Of a stretch of DNA of 10,629 bases, positions 1 through 7,771 are shown one piece after another. The DNA is from an uncultured Pseudoflavonifractor sp. GTDB taxonomy: Bacteria; Bacillota; Clostridia; Oscillospirales; Oscillospiraceae. Positions within the stretch are counted from its first letter, which is position 1; each line of letters opens with the position of its first letter. The stretch lies in NCBI GenBank assembly GCA_904419835.1, contig CAJFTA010000070.1, positions 1 through 10,629 on the forward strand. The letters run 5' to 3'. Under the pieces are notes generated by a model that was given only the letters and a program-made list of their open reading frames with translations, did no database searches and was not told where the DNA came from. Both the position numbers and the translations under genes were made by a program.

Positions 1-901
1 CAGACCCTGTCCCGGCTGAACCGCACCATGCGGGGCAAAAAGGATACCTTTGTCCTGGACTTCGTCAACTCCGCCGAGGACATCCGAAAAGCCTTTGAGC
101 CCTACTACGAGGAGACGGTTCTGGAAGAGGAGACTGATCCTAATGTGGTGTATGACCTGAAGAATACCTTGGACGAGTACCGGGTGTATCAGCAGATGGA
201 AATTGATCGGTTTGCGGAGATTTTCTATGCCTCCAAAGAGCAGTCCAGTGGCGATTTGGGCAAGCTCCAGGGCACCATCCGACCGGCACTGGATCGGTTT
301 GAGGCGCTGGAGGAAGAAAAACAGGATTTGTTCAAGTCCACACTGGCTCGGTTCAATCGCATCTATGCCTTTATCACGCAGGTTTGCCGCCTGTTTGATA
401 AGGAAATCCACAAGTTCAGTGTGTATGCAAAATTGTGGGCGGGATAAAGTCTATGTGGACGACAAGGTGCTACTGGAGTATTACCGTTTGGAAAAGGATT
501 TCGAGGGTGGAATCCAGTTGGAGAGTACTCCAGAGGGCTTCCGGCCCATCACCGGTGAAGCTGGCCGCAGGGAAAAGAAGCGTGACCCGCTGACAGTCAT
601 TATTGATAAGATCAACGAGAAGTACGGCACAAATTTCACCGAGATGGATAAGGTGTTGCTCCAGATGGAAAACGACTACGCGGCGCAGGACAAGTGGCAC
701 AGCTACGCCCAGAACAACGACCGCAAGACCTTCATGCTGCTCTTCGAAAAGGACTTTCCTAACATGGCCGCTGGCCGCTATGAACAAAATGAGGATTTCT
801 TTGTAAAGATGTTCTCTGACCCGGATATGATGCGGCAGGTCATGGAGACGGTAGGCACGGTGCTATATGAGAGGCTGAGAGGAGGGGGGACAAATACGTA
901 A
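1..901 (+). pseudogene. hsdR: Type I restriction enzyme R subunit (HsdR), C-terminal part, frameshifted
   Basis: The first codons read QTLSRLNRT in frame 1, matching helicase motif VI (QxxxRxxR) of the HsdR translocase. An alpha-helical stretch follows that includes VLDFVNSAEDIRKAFEPYY, typical of HsdR just after the motor domains. HsdR is the ATP-driven translocase and nuclease subunit that works with HsdM and HsdS. Frame 1 stops at 445-447 after VYAKLWAG. The family-like sequence resumes in frame 2 with DKVYVDDKVLLEYYRLEKDF and runs to a TAA at 899-901, with the usual C-terminal features KWHSYAQNNDRKTF and FSDPDMM. Homologues, as I remember them, have several more residues between VYAK and the VDDKVLLEYY segment, so a short deletion is as likely as a one-base insertion. 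The gene is cut off by the window's left edge, so the nuclease and first RecA domain are not visible. It is a pseudogene, unless the shift is a sequencing error. Confidence 0.85.
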
Positions 902-969
902 TTGTATGGCAGGATATCATTGTTTCATGTTGGCATTTAAAAGTAATAACATATGACAAATTAAATGTT

Positions 970-976
970 AGGAGGA
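970..976 (+). promoter_or_regulatory. Strong Shine-Dalgarno for a TTG start at 983
   Basis: AGGAGGA lies 6 bases before the TTG at 983-985. This is the best ribosome binding site in the first 2 kb and argues that translation of the next gene begins at TTG 983, not at the ATG at 1074, which has no comparable site. A weak promoter may precede it (TTGGCA at 930-935, TATGAC at 952-957, 16-base spacing). Confidence 0.6.
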
Positions 977-982
977 GATTTT

Positions 983-1099
983 TTGCAGCTATATGAAGCT
1001 TTAACTGAAATTAAAAAGTGCTGTGTTCCAGAATTGGAAGATTATTCAACGCTACAGATAATTACTGAGGAAGATGGACTGTTATCTTTCGCTAAATAA
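983..1099 (+). CDS. Short TTG-start ORF, probable 5' piece of the following gene
   Basis: Thirty-eight codons in frame 2 starting MQLYEALTEIKK and ending LLSFAK before TAA at 1097-1099. The start has an excellent Shine-Dalgarno 6 bases upstream. The peptide is acidic and helical with ordinary protein composition. It overlaps the start of the long frame 3 ORF (ATG 1074) by 26 bases. The simplest reading is one gene whose N-terminus is here and whose body continues in frame 3, split by a one-base-type shift around 1070-1097. A true short upstream peptide coupled to the next ORF is a less likely alternative. I recognise no family. Confidence 0.5.
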   Translation: MQLYEALTEIKKCCVPELEDYSTLQIITEEDGLLSFAK

Positions 1100-1946
1100 C
1101 GGATGTGTCAATAGTGAACATGTGTATTATCTGGATTTAGCCTACTCCTCTCAGGTGACCATGGAAAGTAAGGCGTACTGCGACATCAGTGCAAGCAGTG
1201 AGGATGATTGGGACCTTTACTTGACGCTAACTAGTGATCATGGGTTAAAAGAATCTAGTATCTCAGCCAAAATTATTCGAGAACAAGGCTCACCAATATA
1301 TCTTAATCGGGCCGAAAATATGAGCATAAATGTCGACGGAAAAGTCGTTTTAGAGCAAAGCTTTTTAACCGATGTAATAATTAGGCAAGCAACTATTGAG
1401 TGTGATGAACTGGATTTGAACGCCAATGAACTGATATTTGAAAGTTATGGCAACGAGGAAAATGTTATTATAGTCCATAAGGGTATTACTCGTAAACCGA
1501 ATAGCAAGATTAAGTTTAAAGGAACAAAAAACGCCAGAATTGATCTTCCATCAGCTAGCATTGATCAATATCGGAGAACTTTCTATGAGTTTTCTCCATA
1601 TTTCCATTCTTTTGATTCAGCAGAAAAAACAGATGAGTGTGATGATATAACCGATTTTGTGTTTGCGTTGAAGAAGGTCCTGGAGCAGTTCAAAACAGAC
1701 AATTATAATGGTGATCCTGCAAAGCATAAAGAAAAGATTGATGCCAGATGTCATACTGGATGCAAAGCCCGCGTGTTAGCGTTTTTAAAAGATATTGATT
1801 TGCTTTATGAGGACGGGATCCTGTATAAAGCTCGGCTAGAGCGTATGGATGAACTTAGGGTCAGTCGTGTTGCGTATATGCACCTTCAGTATGACCGTCT
1901 AAGGTTTATTTATGAAAAATATTGTGAATGGTATGCCAAACTGTAA
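1074..1946 (+). CDS. Hypothetical protein, AT-rich, probably frameshifted at its 5' end
   Basis: A 290-residue ORF from ATG 1074, which lacks its own Shine-Dalgarno; the real start is probably TTG 983 in another frame. The sequence is soluble, with no signal peptide or membrane segment. The N-terminal two-thirds look beta-rich with alternating hydrophobic residues (for example VIIRQATIECDELDLNANEL). The C-terminal ~100 residues are helical and charged. Residues around CKARVLAFLKDIDLLYEDGI resemble a small winged-helix or effector-binding fold, which is inference from pattern only. I cannot assign a family. It follows the hsdR remnant in the same direction, so a role in or beside a restriction/defence locus is possible but not shown. 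Codon use is markedly more AT-rich than in the carAB genes, which suggests horizontal acquisition. Confidence 0.65.
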   Translation: MDCYLSLNNGCVNSEHVYYLDLAYSSQVTMESKAYCDISASSEDDWDLYLTLTSDHGLKESSISAKIIREQGSPIYLNRAENMSINVDGKVVLEQSFLTDVIIRQATIECDELDLNANELIFESYGNEENVIIVHKGITRKPNSKIKFKGTKNARIDLPSASIDQYRRTFYEFSPYFHSFDSAEKTDECDDITDFVFALKKVLEQFKTDNYNGDPAKHKEKIDARCHTGCKARVLAFLKDIDLLYEDGILYKARLERMDELRVSRVAYMHLQYDRLRFIYEKYCEWYAKL

Positions 1947-2037
1947 GAAAATGCCATTTTATGGAGAGAAATGCCTTCAAATTTATAAAAACATTAAAGC
2001 TCCCGGTTTAAAACATGTGATAGTAGCTGACCATTGT

Positions 2038-2066
2038 TTGTCAAATTGTATAAATCATGTTATAAT
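2038..2066 (+). promoter_or_regulatory. Near-consensus sigma-A promoter with no ORF directly behind it
   Basis: The -35 box is TTGTCA (2038-2043), the spacer is 17 bases, and the -10 box is TATAAT (2061-2066), preceded by TGT as an extended -10. Transcription would start near 2073. No convincing ORF follows for more than 350 bases; a structured segment and an intrinsic terminator come first. Confidence 0.7.
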
Positions 2067-2072
2067 AATTTG

Positions 2073-2302
2073 AAACCACCCAATCGCCCATCTCAAGCAA
2101 AACCACTGATAGGATGGCCTGGATAGATTTTTGATAGCAAAAGTCCGAATAGACCTTAGGATAAGGATAATCTGCATCAGATAAAACCACGTCGAATTAA
2201 ATCCTCTATACAAAAAAGTTTAGAAATGGATTTAACTCGGCGAGTGGGAATAAACACAGATTTTTTCTCTGCAAGGCCCTGCGGTGCGGGGCCTTGCTTT
2301 TT
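2073..2302 (+). ncRNA. Candidate small RNA or terminated leader
   Basis: This segment lies between a near-consensus promoter and an intrinsic terminator and contains no plausible ORF. It contains a long hairpin: 2190-2204 pairs with 2228-2242 with one mismatch and one G-U pair, and it can extend outward by CCAC (2187-2190) with GTGG (2244-2247) across a two-base bulge. The terminator hairpin (2271-2297) follows. I do not see T-box, PyrR, SAM, purine or c-di-GMP riboswitch signatures. It could be a free small RNA of about 230 nt or a conditional leader for the acetyltransferase at 2439. The acetyltransferase appears to have its own promoter after the terminator, which favours an independent RNA. 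The start is inferred from the -10 box. Confidence 0.4.
2271..2302 (+). terminator. Intrinsic terminator
   Basis: Perfect 9-bp stem GCAAGGCCC (2271-2279) with GGGCCTTGC (2289-2297), a 9-base loop, and a T run directly after it (2298-2302). It ends the transcript from the promoter at 2038-2066. Confidence 0.75.
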
Positions 2303-2360
2303 ATGCTCGCGCCGCAAGCAAATCTGGTGTTTTCTTTGACCGGGGCAGACGTTAAAGGAA

Positions 2361-2389
2361 TGGACTTATGAAGCGCCCTGTGATATAGT
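2361..2389 (+). promoter_or_regulatory. Probable promoter of the acetyltransferase gene
   Basis: The -35 candidate TGGACT (2361-2366) and the -10 candidate TATAGT (2384-2389) are separated by 17 bases. Transcription would begin near 2396, about 43 bases before the ATG at 2439. The -35 match is moderate. Confidence 0.45.
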
Positions 2390-2438
2390 ACTCTCAAACT
2401 ATTGCACAATAAAGCGGCATTTGAGGAAATAGAATATT

Positions 2439-3023
2439 ATGAATACACCTATGTTGGAAACTGAGCGATTGATTTTAAGAAAGTTTACGGAAGAAGATTT
2501 AGAGGCCCTATTTTTAATCCTTAAAGATGAGCAGGTTAATACATTCCTGCCTTGGTACCCTATGAAGGACCTGGAGGAAACCAAAAAGTTTTACGAGGAA
2601 CGATATGCGGCCAAGTATGGGCAGCCGCAAGCATACGCTTATGCCATTTGCCTTAAAAGCGGCAATTACCCTATTGGCTATATTAACGTCGATATGGAAG
2701 AGCACCACGACTTTGGCTATGGACTCCGCAAAGAATTCTGGCATCGAGGGATTGCTACAGAAGCAGGCAAAGCCGTTATCGAGCAGGTGAGAAAAGACGG
2801 CCTACCATATATTACCGCAACACACGACATAAACAACCCCCGAAGCGGAAGCGTTATGCAGGCGTGCGGTATGACGTACTGCTATTCGTTTGAGGAACAG
2901 TGGCAGCCGAAAGATTTTCCTGTAATATTCAGAATGTACCAGCTGAATTTTTGTAATAATCAAGGTTTTGTATACAAAAAGTATTGGAATATAAGCAGCA
3001 ATCGCTTTGTTGAGGTGTTGTGA
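2439..3023 (+). CDS. GNAT family N-acetyltransferase (RimJ/RimL type)
   Basis: A 194-residue soluble protein starting MNTPMLETERLILRKF, the classic opening of RimJ/RimL-like GNAT enzymes, which move an acetyl group from acetyl-CoA to an amine. The acetyl-CoA pyrophosphate-binding loop is visible as RKEFWHRGIATEAGKAV (about residues 97-113), and the NNPRSGSVMQACGM segment (132-145) is the usual motif B/C region. Length is normal for the family. The substrate cannot be told from sequence; members of this subgroup range from ribosomal-protein modifiers to small-molecule acetyltransferases. The ATG at 2439 has GAGGA at 2423-2427, 11 bases upstream, slightly far but usable. The gene stands alone, converges on carB, and is more AT-rich than carAB, which fits a mobile accessory gene. 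Confidence 0.9.
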   Translation: MNTPMLETERLILRKFTEEDLEALFLILKDEQVNTFLPWYPMKDLEETKKFYEERYAAKYGQPQAYAYAICLKSGNYPIGYINVDMEEHHDFGYGLRKEFWHRGIATEAGKAVIEQVRKDGLPYITATHDINNPRSGSVMQACGMTYCYSFEEQWQPKDFPVIFRMYQLNFCNNQGFVYKKYWNISSNRFVEVL

Positions 3024-3259
3024 TTCCTAAAGGCTTAAAGCGCTTTCCATATCTACAAAAAACCAACTGATTTTGATTCGTTCCTTCGCTCTGTCTATTC
3101 CCATTCTGCGCAGCAGCCAGTCCTCTCCCGCGGCCCGCAAGCGAAAGGGCCGCGATACCTGGGACGGAGGCGGGGTCAGAACGCCTCACAAAAAAGGCTT
3201 CCCATGACCTTCCAGCCATTGACACTGCCCGCCAATTTTTATCGCGGTATGGTCAATCG
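3024..3259. other. Intergenic spacer with a GC-rich hairpin, no gene seen
   Basis: Non-coding gap between the acetyltransferase and the carB terminator. It marks the change from AT-rich to GC-rich sequence. It contains a 10-bp palindrome AAAGCGCTTT (3037-3046) and a hairpin CGCGGCCC (3129-3136) with GGGCCGCG (3147-3154). On the minus strand a stop-free run of about 50 codons (RAAGEDWLLRRMGIDRAKER region) lacks a start and a ribosome binding site, so I do not call it a gene. Confidence 0.5.
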
Positions 3260-3303
3260 AAAAAATGCCCGCACCGGAGTAAAACCTCCGGTGCGGGCAT
3301 TTT
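3260..3303 (-). terminator. carAB terminator, potentially bidirectional
   Basis: Perfect 18-bp inverted repeat: 3262-3279 with 3286-3303, loop TAAAAC. The GC-rich core is flanked by A's on the left and T's on the right, so each strand reads as a hairpin followed by a U tract. It begins one base past the carB stop codon (3305-3307) and can also stop plus-strand transcripts from the acetyltransferase. Confidence 0.92.
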
Positions 3304-3304
3304 A

Positions 3305-6300
3305 TTAGATGGTGGTGATATCGATGGGACGCAGGTCGGCGCTGCGGCCCTGGGTCCGGACGGTGAGGATGGCCCGGGCGGTGTCGATGGCGGTGACGCA
3401 GGGCACCGAGTGCTCCACGGCGGAGCGGCGGATTTTGAAGCCGTCGGAGCTGTGCTTGCGGCCCCGGGTGGGGGTGTTGATGACCAGGTCCACGGAGCCG
3501 GAGGCGATCATGTCCAGGATGTTGGGGTGTGCCTCGGACACCCGGGCCACCCGGCGGCACCGGACCCCGGCGGCCTCCAGGGCGTCGGCGGTGCCGGAGG
3601 TGGCCAGGATCTCAATGCCCATATCGGCCATGCCCCGGGCAATGCCCACAATCTCGCCCTTGTCCTCGTCCTTCACGGTGACGATGACCCGGCCGCCCCG
3701 CTTGGGCGCCTTCATGTTGGCCCCCTTGAAGGCCTTCAGCAGGGCCTGGGGGAAGGACTCGGCCAGGCCCAGGCACTCGCCGGTGGACTTCATCTCCGGG
3801 CCAAGGCCGGTGTCCACGTCGGTCAGCTTTTCAAAGGAGAACACGGGCATCTTCACCGCGTAGTAGCTGGCCTCGGGGTAAACGCCGGTGCCGTATCCCA
3901 GCTCCTTCAGCTTCCGGCCCAGCATGACCTTGGTGGCCAGGTCGATGATGGGCACGCCGGTGACCTTGGAGATATAGGGGATGGTACGGGAGGAGCGGGG
4001 ATTGACCTCAATGACGTAGATCTCATCGTTGTAGAGGATATACTGGGCGTTGATGAGGCCGACCACCTTCAGGTGCCGGGCCATGTCGCGGGTGTAGCGC
4101 AGGATCATCTCCTTGTGCTTGTCCTCCAGGTGGAGGGGGGGATAGACAGCGATGGAGTCGCCCGAGTGGACGCCGGAGCGCTCCACGTGCTCCATGATGC
4201 CGGGGATCAGGATGTCCTCCCCGTCGAACACACCGTCCACCTCCAGCTCCCGGCCCATCAGGTACTTGTCCACCAGAATGGGGTGCTCCTGGACGGTCAT
4301 GTTGATGATCTTCATGAAGTCGATGATGTTCTTGTCGGAGTAGGCGATCTCCATGCCCTGGCCGCCCAGCACGTAGGAGGGCCGGACCAGCACGGGGTAG
4401 CCCAGCTCCCGGGCGGCGGCGAGGGCCTCCTCGGTGGTAAAGACGGTGCGTCCCTTTGCCCGGGGAATACCGCACTGTTCCAGAATCTCGTCAAACCGCT
4501 CCCGGTCCTCGGCGGCGTCCACGCCGTCGGCCGGGGTGCCCAGGATGGGCACGCCCATGTCGGTGAGGGCCTGGGCCAGCTTGATGGCGGTCTGGCCGCC
4601 GAACTGGACCACCGCGCCCCAGGGCTTCTCCAGCTCCACCACGGCCTCCACGTCCTCGGGGGTCAGGGGCTCAAAGTAGAGCTTGTCGGCCACGTCGAAG
4701 TCGGTGGACACGGTCTCCGGGTTGTTGTTGATGATGATGGTCTCATAGCCCAGGCGCTTGAAGGCCCAGACCGAGTGGACCGAGCAGTAGTCGAACTCAA
4801 TGCCCTGGCCGATGCGGATGGGGCCGGAGCCCAGCACCAGCACCTTCTTCCGCTCGCTGGCGCCCTCGGTGCGGTGGGGGGCGGCGGTGGCGGCGGACAG
4901 ATAGGGCGCCTCGGGGATGTGGGGGGCCAGCTCGCCCACCCGGGGCAGGTGGAGGCCGTCGGCCGCCTCGTTCTCCTCGTCATAGGAGGAGTAGTAGTAG
5001 GGGGTCTGGGCCTCAAACTCGGCTGCGCAGGTGTCCACCATCTTGAAGGCGGGGACAATGCCCATGCTCTCCCGCAGGGCCTTGATCTCCTTCCGCTCCT
5101 TGCCGGCCAAAGCGGCGATCCAGGCGTCGGAGAAGCCCATCTCCTTGGCCTGGCGGAGGGTGTCGGCGTCCAGGCGGCCGTGATCCAGAGCGTCCTCCAT
5201 GTCCACGATGTTCTGGAACCGGTCCAGGAACCACAGGTCGTACTTGGTAATCTTGTTGATCTTCTCCGGGGAGAAGCCCCGGCGCAGGGCCTCGGCCACC
5301 ACAAAGAGGCGCTGGTCGTCGATGTTCACCAGCCGCTCCTCAATCTCCTCGGTGTACAGCTCGTCCAGGCCGGGCAGGCGCAGGGACTTCACCGGCAACT
5401 CCAGGGAGCGGATGGCCTTCATCAGGGCGCCCTCAAAGGAGTTGCCGATGGCCATGACCTCGCCGGTGGCCTTCATCTGGGTGCCCAGGGTGCGGCTGGC
5501 GGTGGTGAACTTGTCGAAGGGCAGGCGGGGAATTTTCAGTACGCAGTAGTCCAGGGTGGGCTCAAAGCAGGCGGTTGTCTTGCCGGTGACCGCGTTGGGG
5601 ATCTCGTCCAGGGTGTAGCCCAGGGCGATCTTGGCGGCCACCTTGGCGATGGGGTAGCCGGTGGCCTTGGAGGCCAGGGCGGAGGATCGGCTCACCCGGG
5701 GGTTGACCTCGATAACCGCGTACTCGAAGGAGTCGGGGTTCAGGGCCAGCTGCACGTTGCAGCCGCCCTCGATCTCCAGGGCGGAGATGATGTCCAGGGA
5801 GGCCTTGCGGAGCATCTGGAACTCCTTGTTGGCCAGGGTCTGGGTGGGGGCCACCACGATGGAGTCGCCGGTGTGGACGCCCACGGGGTCGATGTTCTCC
5901 ATGGAGCAGATCTGGATCACGTTGCCCGCGGAATCCCGCATGACCTCGAACTCGATCTCCTTCCAGCCGGAGATGCACCGCTCGATGAGCACCTGGCCCA
6001 CCCGGCTCAGATGGATGCCCCGGTCGGCGATCTCCCGGAGGGAGGGCTCGTCGTAGGCGATGCCGCCGCCGGTGCCGCCCAGGGTGTAGGCCGGGCGGAC
6101 GATGACGGGGTAGCCGATGCTGCCGGCAAAGGCCACCGCGTCCTCCACGCTCTCCACCACGTCTGAAGTGACACAGGGCTGGCCGATGGCCTCCATGGCG
6201 TCCTTGAAGCCCTGGCGGTCCTCCGCCTTGCGGATGGACTCGGGGCTGGTGCCCAGCAGGCGGACGCCGTACTTCTGCAAAATGCCCTGCTCATGGAGGT

Positions 6301-6601
6301 TCATGGCCAGGTTCAGGCCGGTCTGGCCGCCCAGGGTGGGCAGGATGGAGTCGGGCCGCTCCTTCTCGATGACCTGCTCCACGCTGGCGATGTTCAGGGG
6401 CTCGATATACACATGGTCGGCGATGTCCTTGTCGGTCATGATGGTGGCGGGGTTGGAGTTGACCAGCACCACCTCCACGCCCTCTTCCTTCAGGGCCCGG
6501 CAGGCCTGGGTGCCGGCGTAGTCGAACTCAGCGGCCTGGCCGATGACAATGGGGCCGGAGCCCAGCACCAGTACCTTCTTGATATTCGGATTCTTGGGCA
6601 T
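3305..6601 (-). CDS. carB: Carbamoyl-phosphate synthase large subunit
   Basis: A 1098-residue protein making carbamoyl phosphate from bicarbonate, ammonia and two ATP, for pyrimidine and arginine synthesis. It has the duplicated CarB layout: an N-terminal half opening KKVLVLGSGPIVIGQAAEFDYAG (from residue 8) with an ATP-grasp domain (VRPAYTLGGTGGG about 168-180, IEVNPRVSRSSA about 297-308); a helical oligomerisation region (about 400-540); a second half opening KKVLVLGSGPIRIGQGIEFDY (from 585) with its own ATP-grasp (VRPSYVLGGQGMEI about 739-752, IEVNPRSSRTIP about 864-875); and a C-terminal MGS-like allosteric domain (about 967-1098). The ATG overlaps the carA stop as TAATG, implying translational coupling. 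The linker between the halves (about 546-583) is roughly 30 residues longer than in the E. coli enzyme and rich in Pro and Ala. Catalytic motifs look intact. Confidence 0.98.
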   Translation of the reverse strand: MPKNPNIKKVLVLGSGPIVIGQAAEFDYAGTQACRALKEEGVEVVLVNSNPATIMTDKDIADHVYIEPLNIASVEQVIEKERPDSILPTLGGQTGLNLAMNLHEQGILQKYGVRLLGTSPESIRKAEDRQGFKDAMEAIGQPCVTSDVVESVEDAVAFAGSIGYPVIVRPAYTLGGTGGGIAYDEPSLREIADRGIHLSRVGQVLIERCISGWKEIEFEVMRDSAGNVIQICSMENIDPVGVHTGDSIVVAPTQTLANKEFQMLRKASLDIISALEIEGGCNVQLALNPDSFEYAVIEVNPRVSRSSALASKATGYPIAKVAAKIALGYTLDEIPNAVTGKTTACFEPTLDYCVLKIPRLPFDKFTTASRTLGTQMKATGEVMAIGNSFEGALMKAIRSLELPVKSLRLPGLDELYTEEIEERLVNIDDQRLFVVAEALRRGFSPEKINKITKYDLWFLDRFQNIVDMEDALDHGRLDADTLRQAKEMGFSDAWIAALAGKERKEIKALRESMGIVPAFKMVDTCAAEFEAQTPYYYSSYDEENEAADGLHLPRVGELAPHIPEAPYLSAATAAPHRTEGASERKKVLVLGSGPIRIGQGIEFDYCSVHSVWAFKRLGYETIIINNNPETVSTDFDVADKLYFEPLTPEDVEAVVELEKPWGAVVQFGGQTAIKLAQALTDMGVPILGTPADGVDAAEDRERFDEILEQCGIPRAKGRTVFTTEEALAAARELGYPVLVRPSYVLGGQGMEIAYSDKNIIDFMKIINMTVQEHPILVDKYLMGRELEVDGVFDGEDILIPGIMEHVERSGVHSGDSIAVYPPLHLEDKHKEMILRYTRDMARHLKVVGLINAQYILYNDEIYVIEVNPRSSRTIPYISKVTGVPIIDLATKVMLGRKLKELGYGTGVYPEASYYAVKMPVFSFEKLTDVDTGLGPEMKSTGECLGLAESFPQALLKAFKGANMKAPKRGGRVIVTVKDEDKGEIVGIARGMADMGIEILATSGTADALEAAGVRCRRVARVSEAHPNILDMIASGSVDLVINTPTRGRKHSSDGFKIRRSAVEHSVPCVTAIDTARAILTVRTQGRSADLRPIDITTI

Positions 6602-7692
6602 TACCGCGCCCCTCCCTTCTGCTTCATCATGTCCACAAAGTTGTCAAACAGATACTCGGTATCCATGGGGCCGGGGGAGGCCTCCGGGTGGAACTGGACG
6701 GTGAAGCAGTTGGGGCGCCTGTACTTGAGGCCCTCCACGCTGCCCTCGTTTACGTTCACATGGGAGATCTCCGCCACCGCCGGGTCCACGCTCTCCCGGG
6801 TGACCACATAGCCGTGGTTCTGGCTGGTGATATAGGCCCGGCCGTGCTCCAGGTCCTTCACCGGGTGGTTGCCGCCCCGGTGGCCGAAGCGCATCTTCCG
6901 GGTCTGGGCGCCGGTGGCCAGGGCCAGGAGCTGGTGGCCCAGGCAGACGGCGAAGAGGGGCAGGTCGGACTGATAGAGCTTCTTCACCTCTTCGATGATG
7001 GCGGTGTTGTCCGCCGGGTCGCCGGGGCCGTTGGAGAGCATCACGCCGTCAAAGCCGCCGGTGAGAACGGTCTCCGCCGGGGTATGGGCGGGATACACCG
7101 TGACCTGGCAGCCCCGCCTCTGGAGGCAGCGGATCATGTTCTCCTTCACGCCGTAGTCCATCAGGGCCACCCGCAGCCGCTGCTCTCCCATGGCGGGGTA
7201 CACCTGGGGCGCCTTGCGGGTCACGGCCTCCACCGTGCCCTCCACCCGGTAGGCCCTGATCTTCTCCAGGCAGTCCTGGACAGAAAAATGCTCCGCACAG
7301 GTGATCATGCCGTTCATGGTCCCCTCGCTGCGGAGTATTCTCGTCAAAGCGCGGGTGTCCACGCCCTCAATACCGGTGATATCAAATTGTTTCAGGTACT
7401 CGTTCAGCCCGCCCTCGCAGCGGAAGTTGCTGCCCCGGGTGGTGAGATGGCGGACAATAAAGGCCTCCGCCCAGGGGCGGGAGGACTCGTTGTCCTCGTG
7501 GTTTACGCCGTAATTGCCGATAAGGGGATAGGACATCACAATGCCCTGTCCGGCGTAGGAGGGATCGGTCAGGATCTCCTGGTAGCCCGTCATGGAGGTG
7601 TTGAACACCATCTCGCACACGCGGTCCGCGGTGGAGCCGATGCTGCGGCCCGCAAAGGTCATGCCGTTGGCCAGGATCAAGGTCGCTTTCAT
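6601..7692 (-). CDS. carA: Carbamoyl-phosphate synthase small (glutaminase) subunit
   Basis: A 363-residue protein that hydrolyses glutamine and channels ammonia to CarB. The N-terminal CPSase domain opens MKATLILANGMTFAG and includes FNTSMTGYQEILTDPSY. The class I glutamine amidotransferase domain has SNGPGDP, the nucleophile in AVCLGHQ (Cys about 250) and the His/Glu pair in QFHPEA (about 335 and 337). I chose ATG 7692 because it gives the family-typical N-terminus and has AAAGG upstream at a usable distance. An in-frame GTG at 7704 (adding four residues) with a weaker AGGA is the alternative. It is the first gene of the carA-carB operon. A candidate promoter lies about 400 bases upstream (8101-8130), leaving a long leader with a palindromic element. 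I see no clear PyrR-binding or T-box motif in that leader. Confidence 0.98.
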   Translation of the reverse strand: MKATLILANGMTFAGRSIGSTADRVCEMVFNTSMTGYQEILTDPSYAGQGIVMSYPLIGNYGVNHEDNESSRPWAEAFIVRHLTTRGSNFRCEGGLNEYLKQFDITGIEGVDTRALTRILRSEGTMNGMITCAEHFSVQDCLEKIRAYRVEGTVEAVTRKAPQVYPAMGEQRLRVALMDYGVKENMIRCLQRRGCQVTVYPAHTPAETVLTGGFDGVMLSNGPGDPADNTAIIEEVKKLYQSDLPLFAVCLGHQLLALATGAQTRKMRFGHRGGNHPVKDLEHGRAYITSQNHGYVVTRESVDPAVAEISHVNVNEGSVEGLKYRRPNCFTVQFHPEASPGPMDTEYLFDNFVDMMKQKGGAR

Positions 7693-7771
7693 CGCTTGTA
7701 TCACGCCTTTCGTTCCTATCGTTCCGCTGTCAGGGCGCGGAGGTCTGCGTCAAATTTTCTCAATGCTACAC

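Noticed and set aside
3030..3190. Stop-free minus-strand run with protein-like RAAGEDWLLRRMGIDRAKER segment
   Set aside because: No start codon with a ribosome site, about 50 codons only, and it lies behind the carAB terminator.
3410..6166. A 918-codon open frame on the plus strand opposite carB
   Set aside because: It is the antisense shadow of a GC-rich gene: repetitive Gly/Val/His/Leu/Asp composition, no domains, and the minus-strand frame is an intact CarB.
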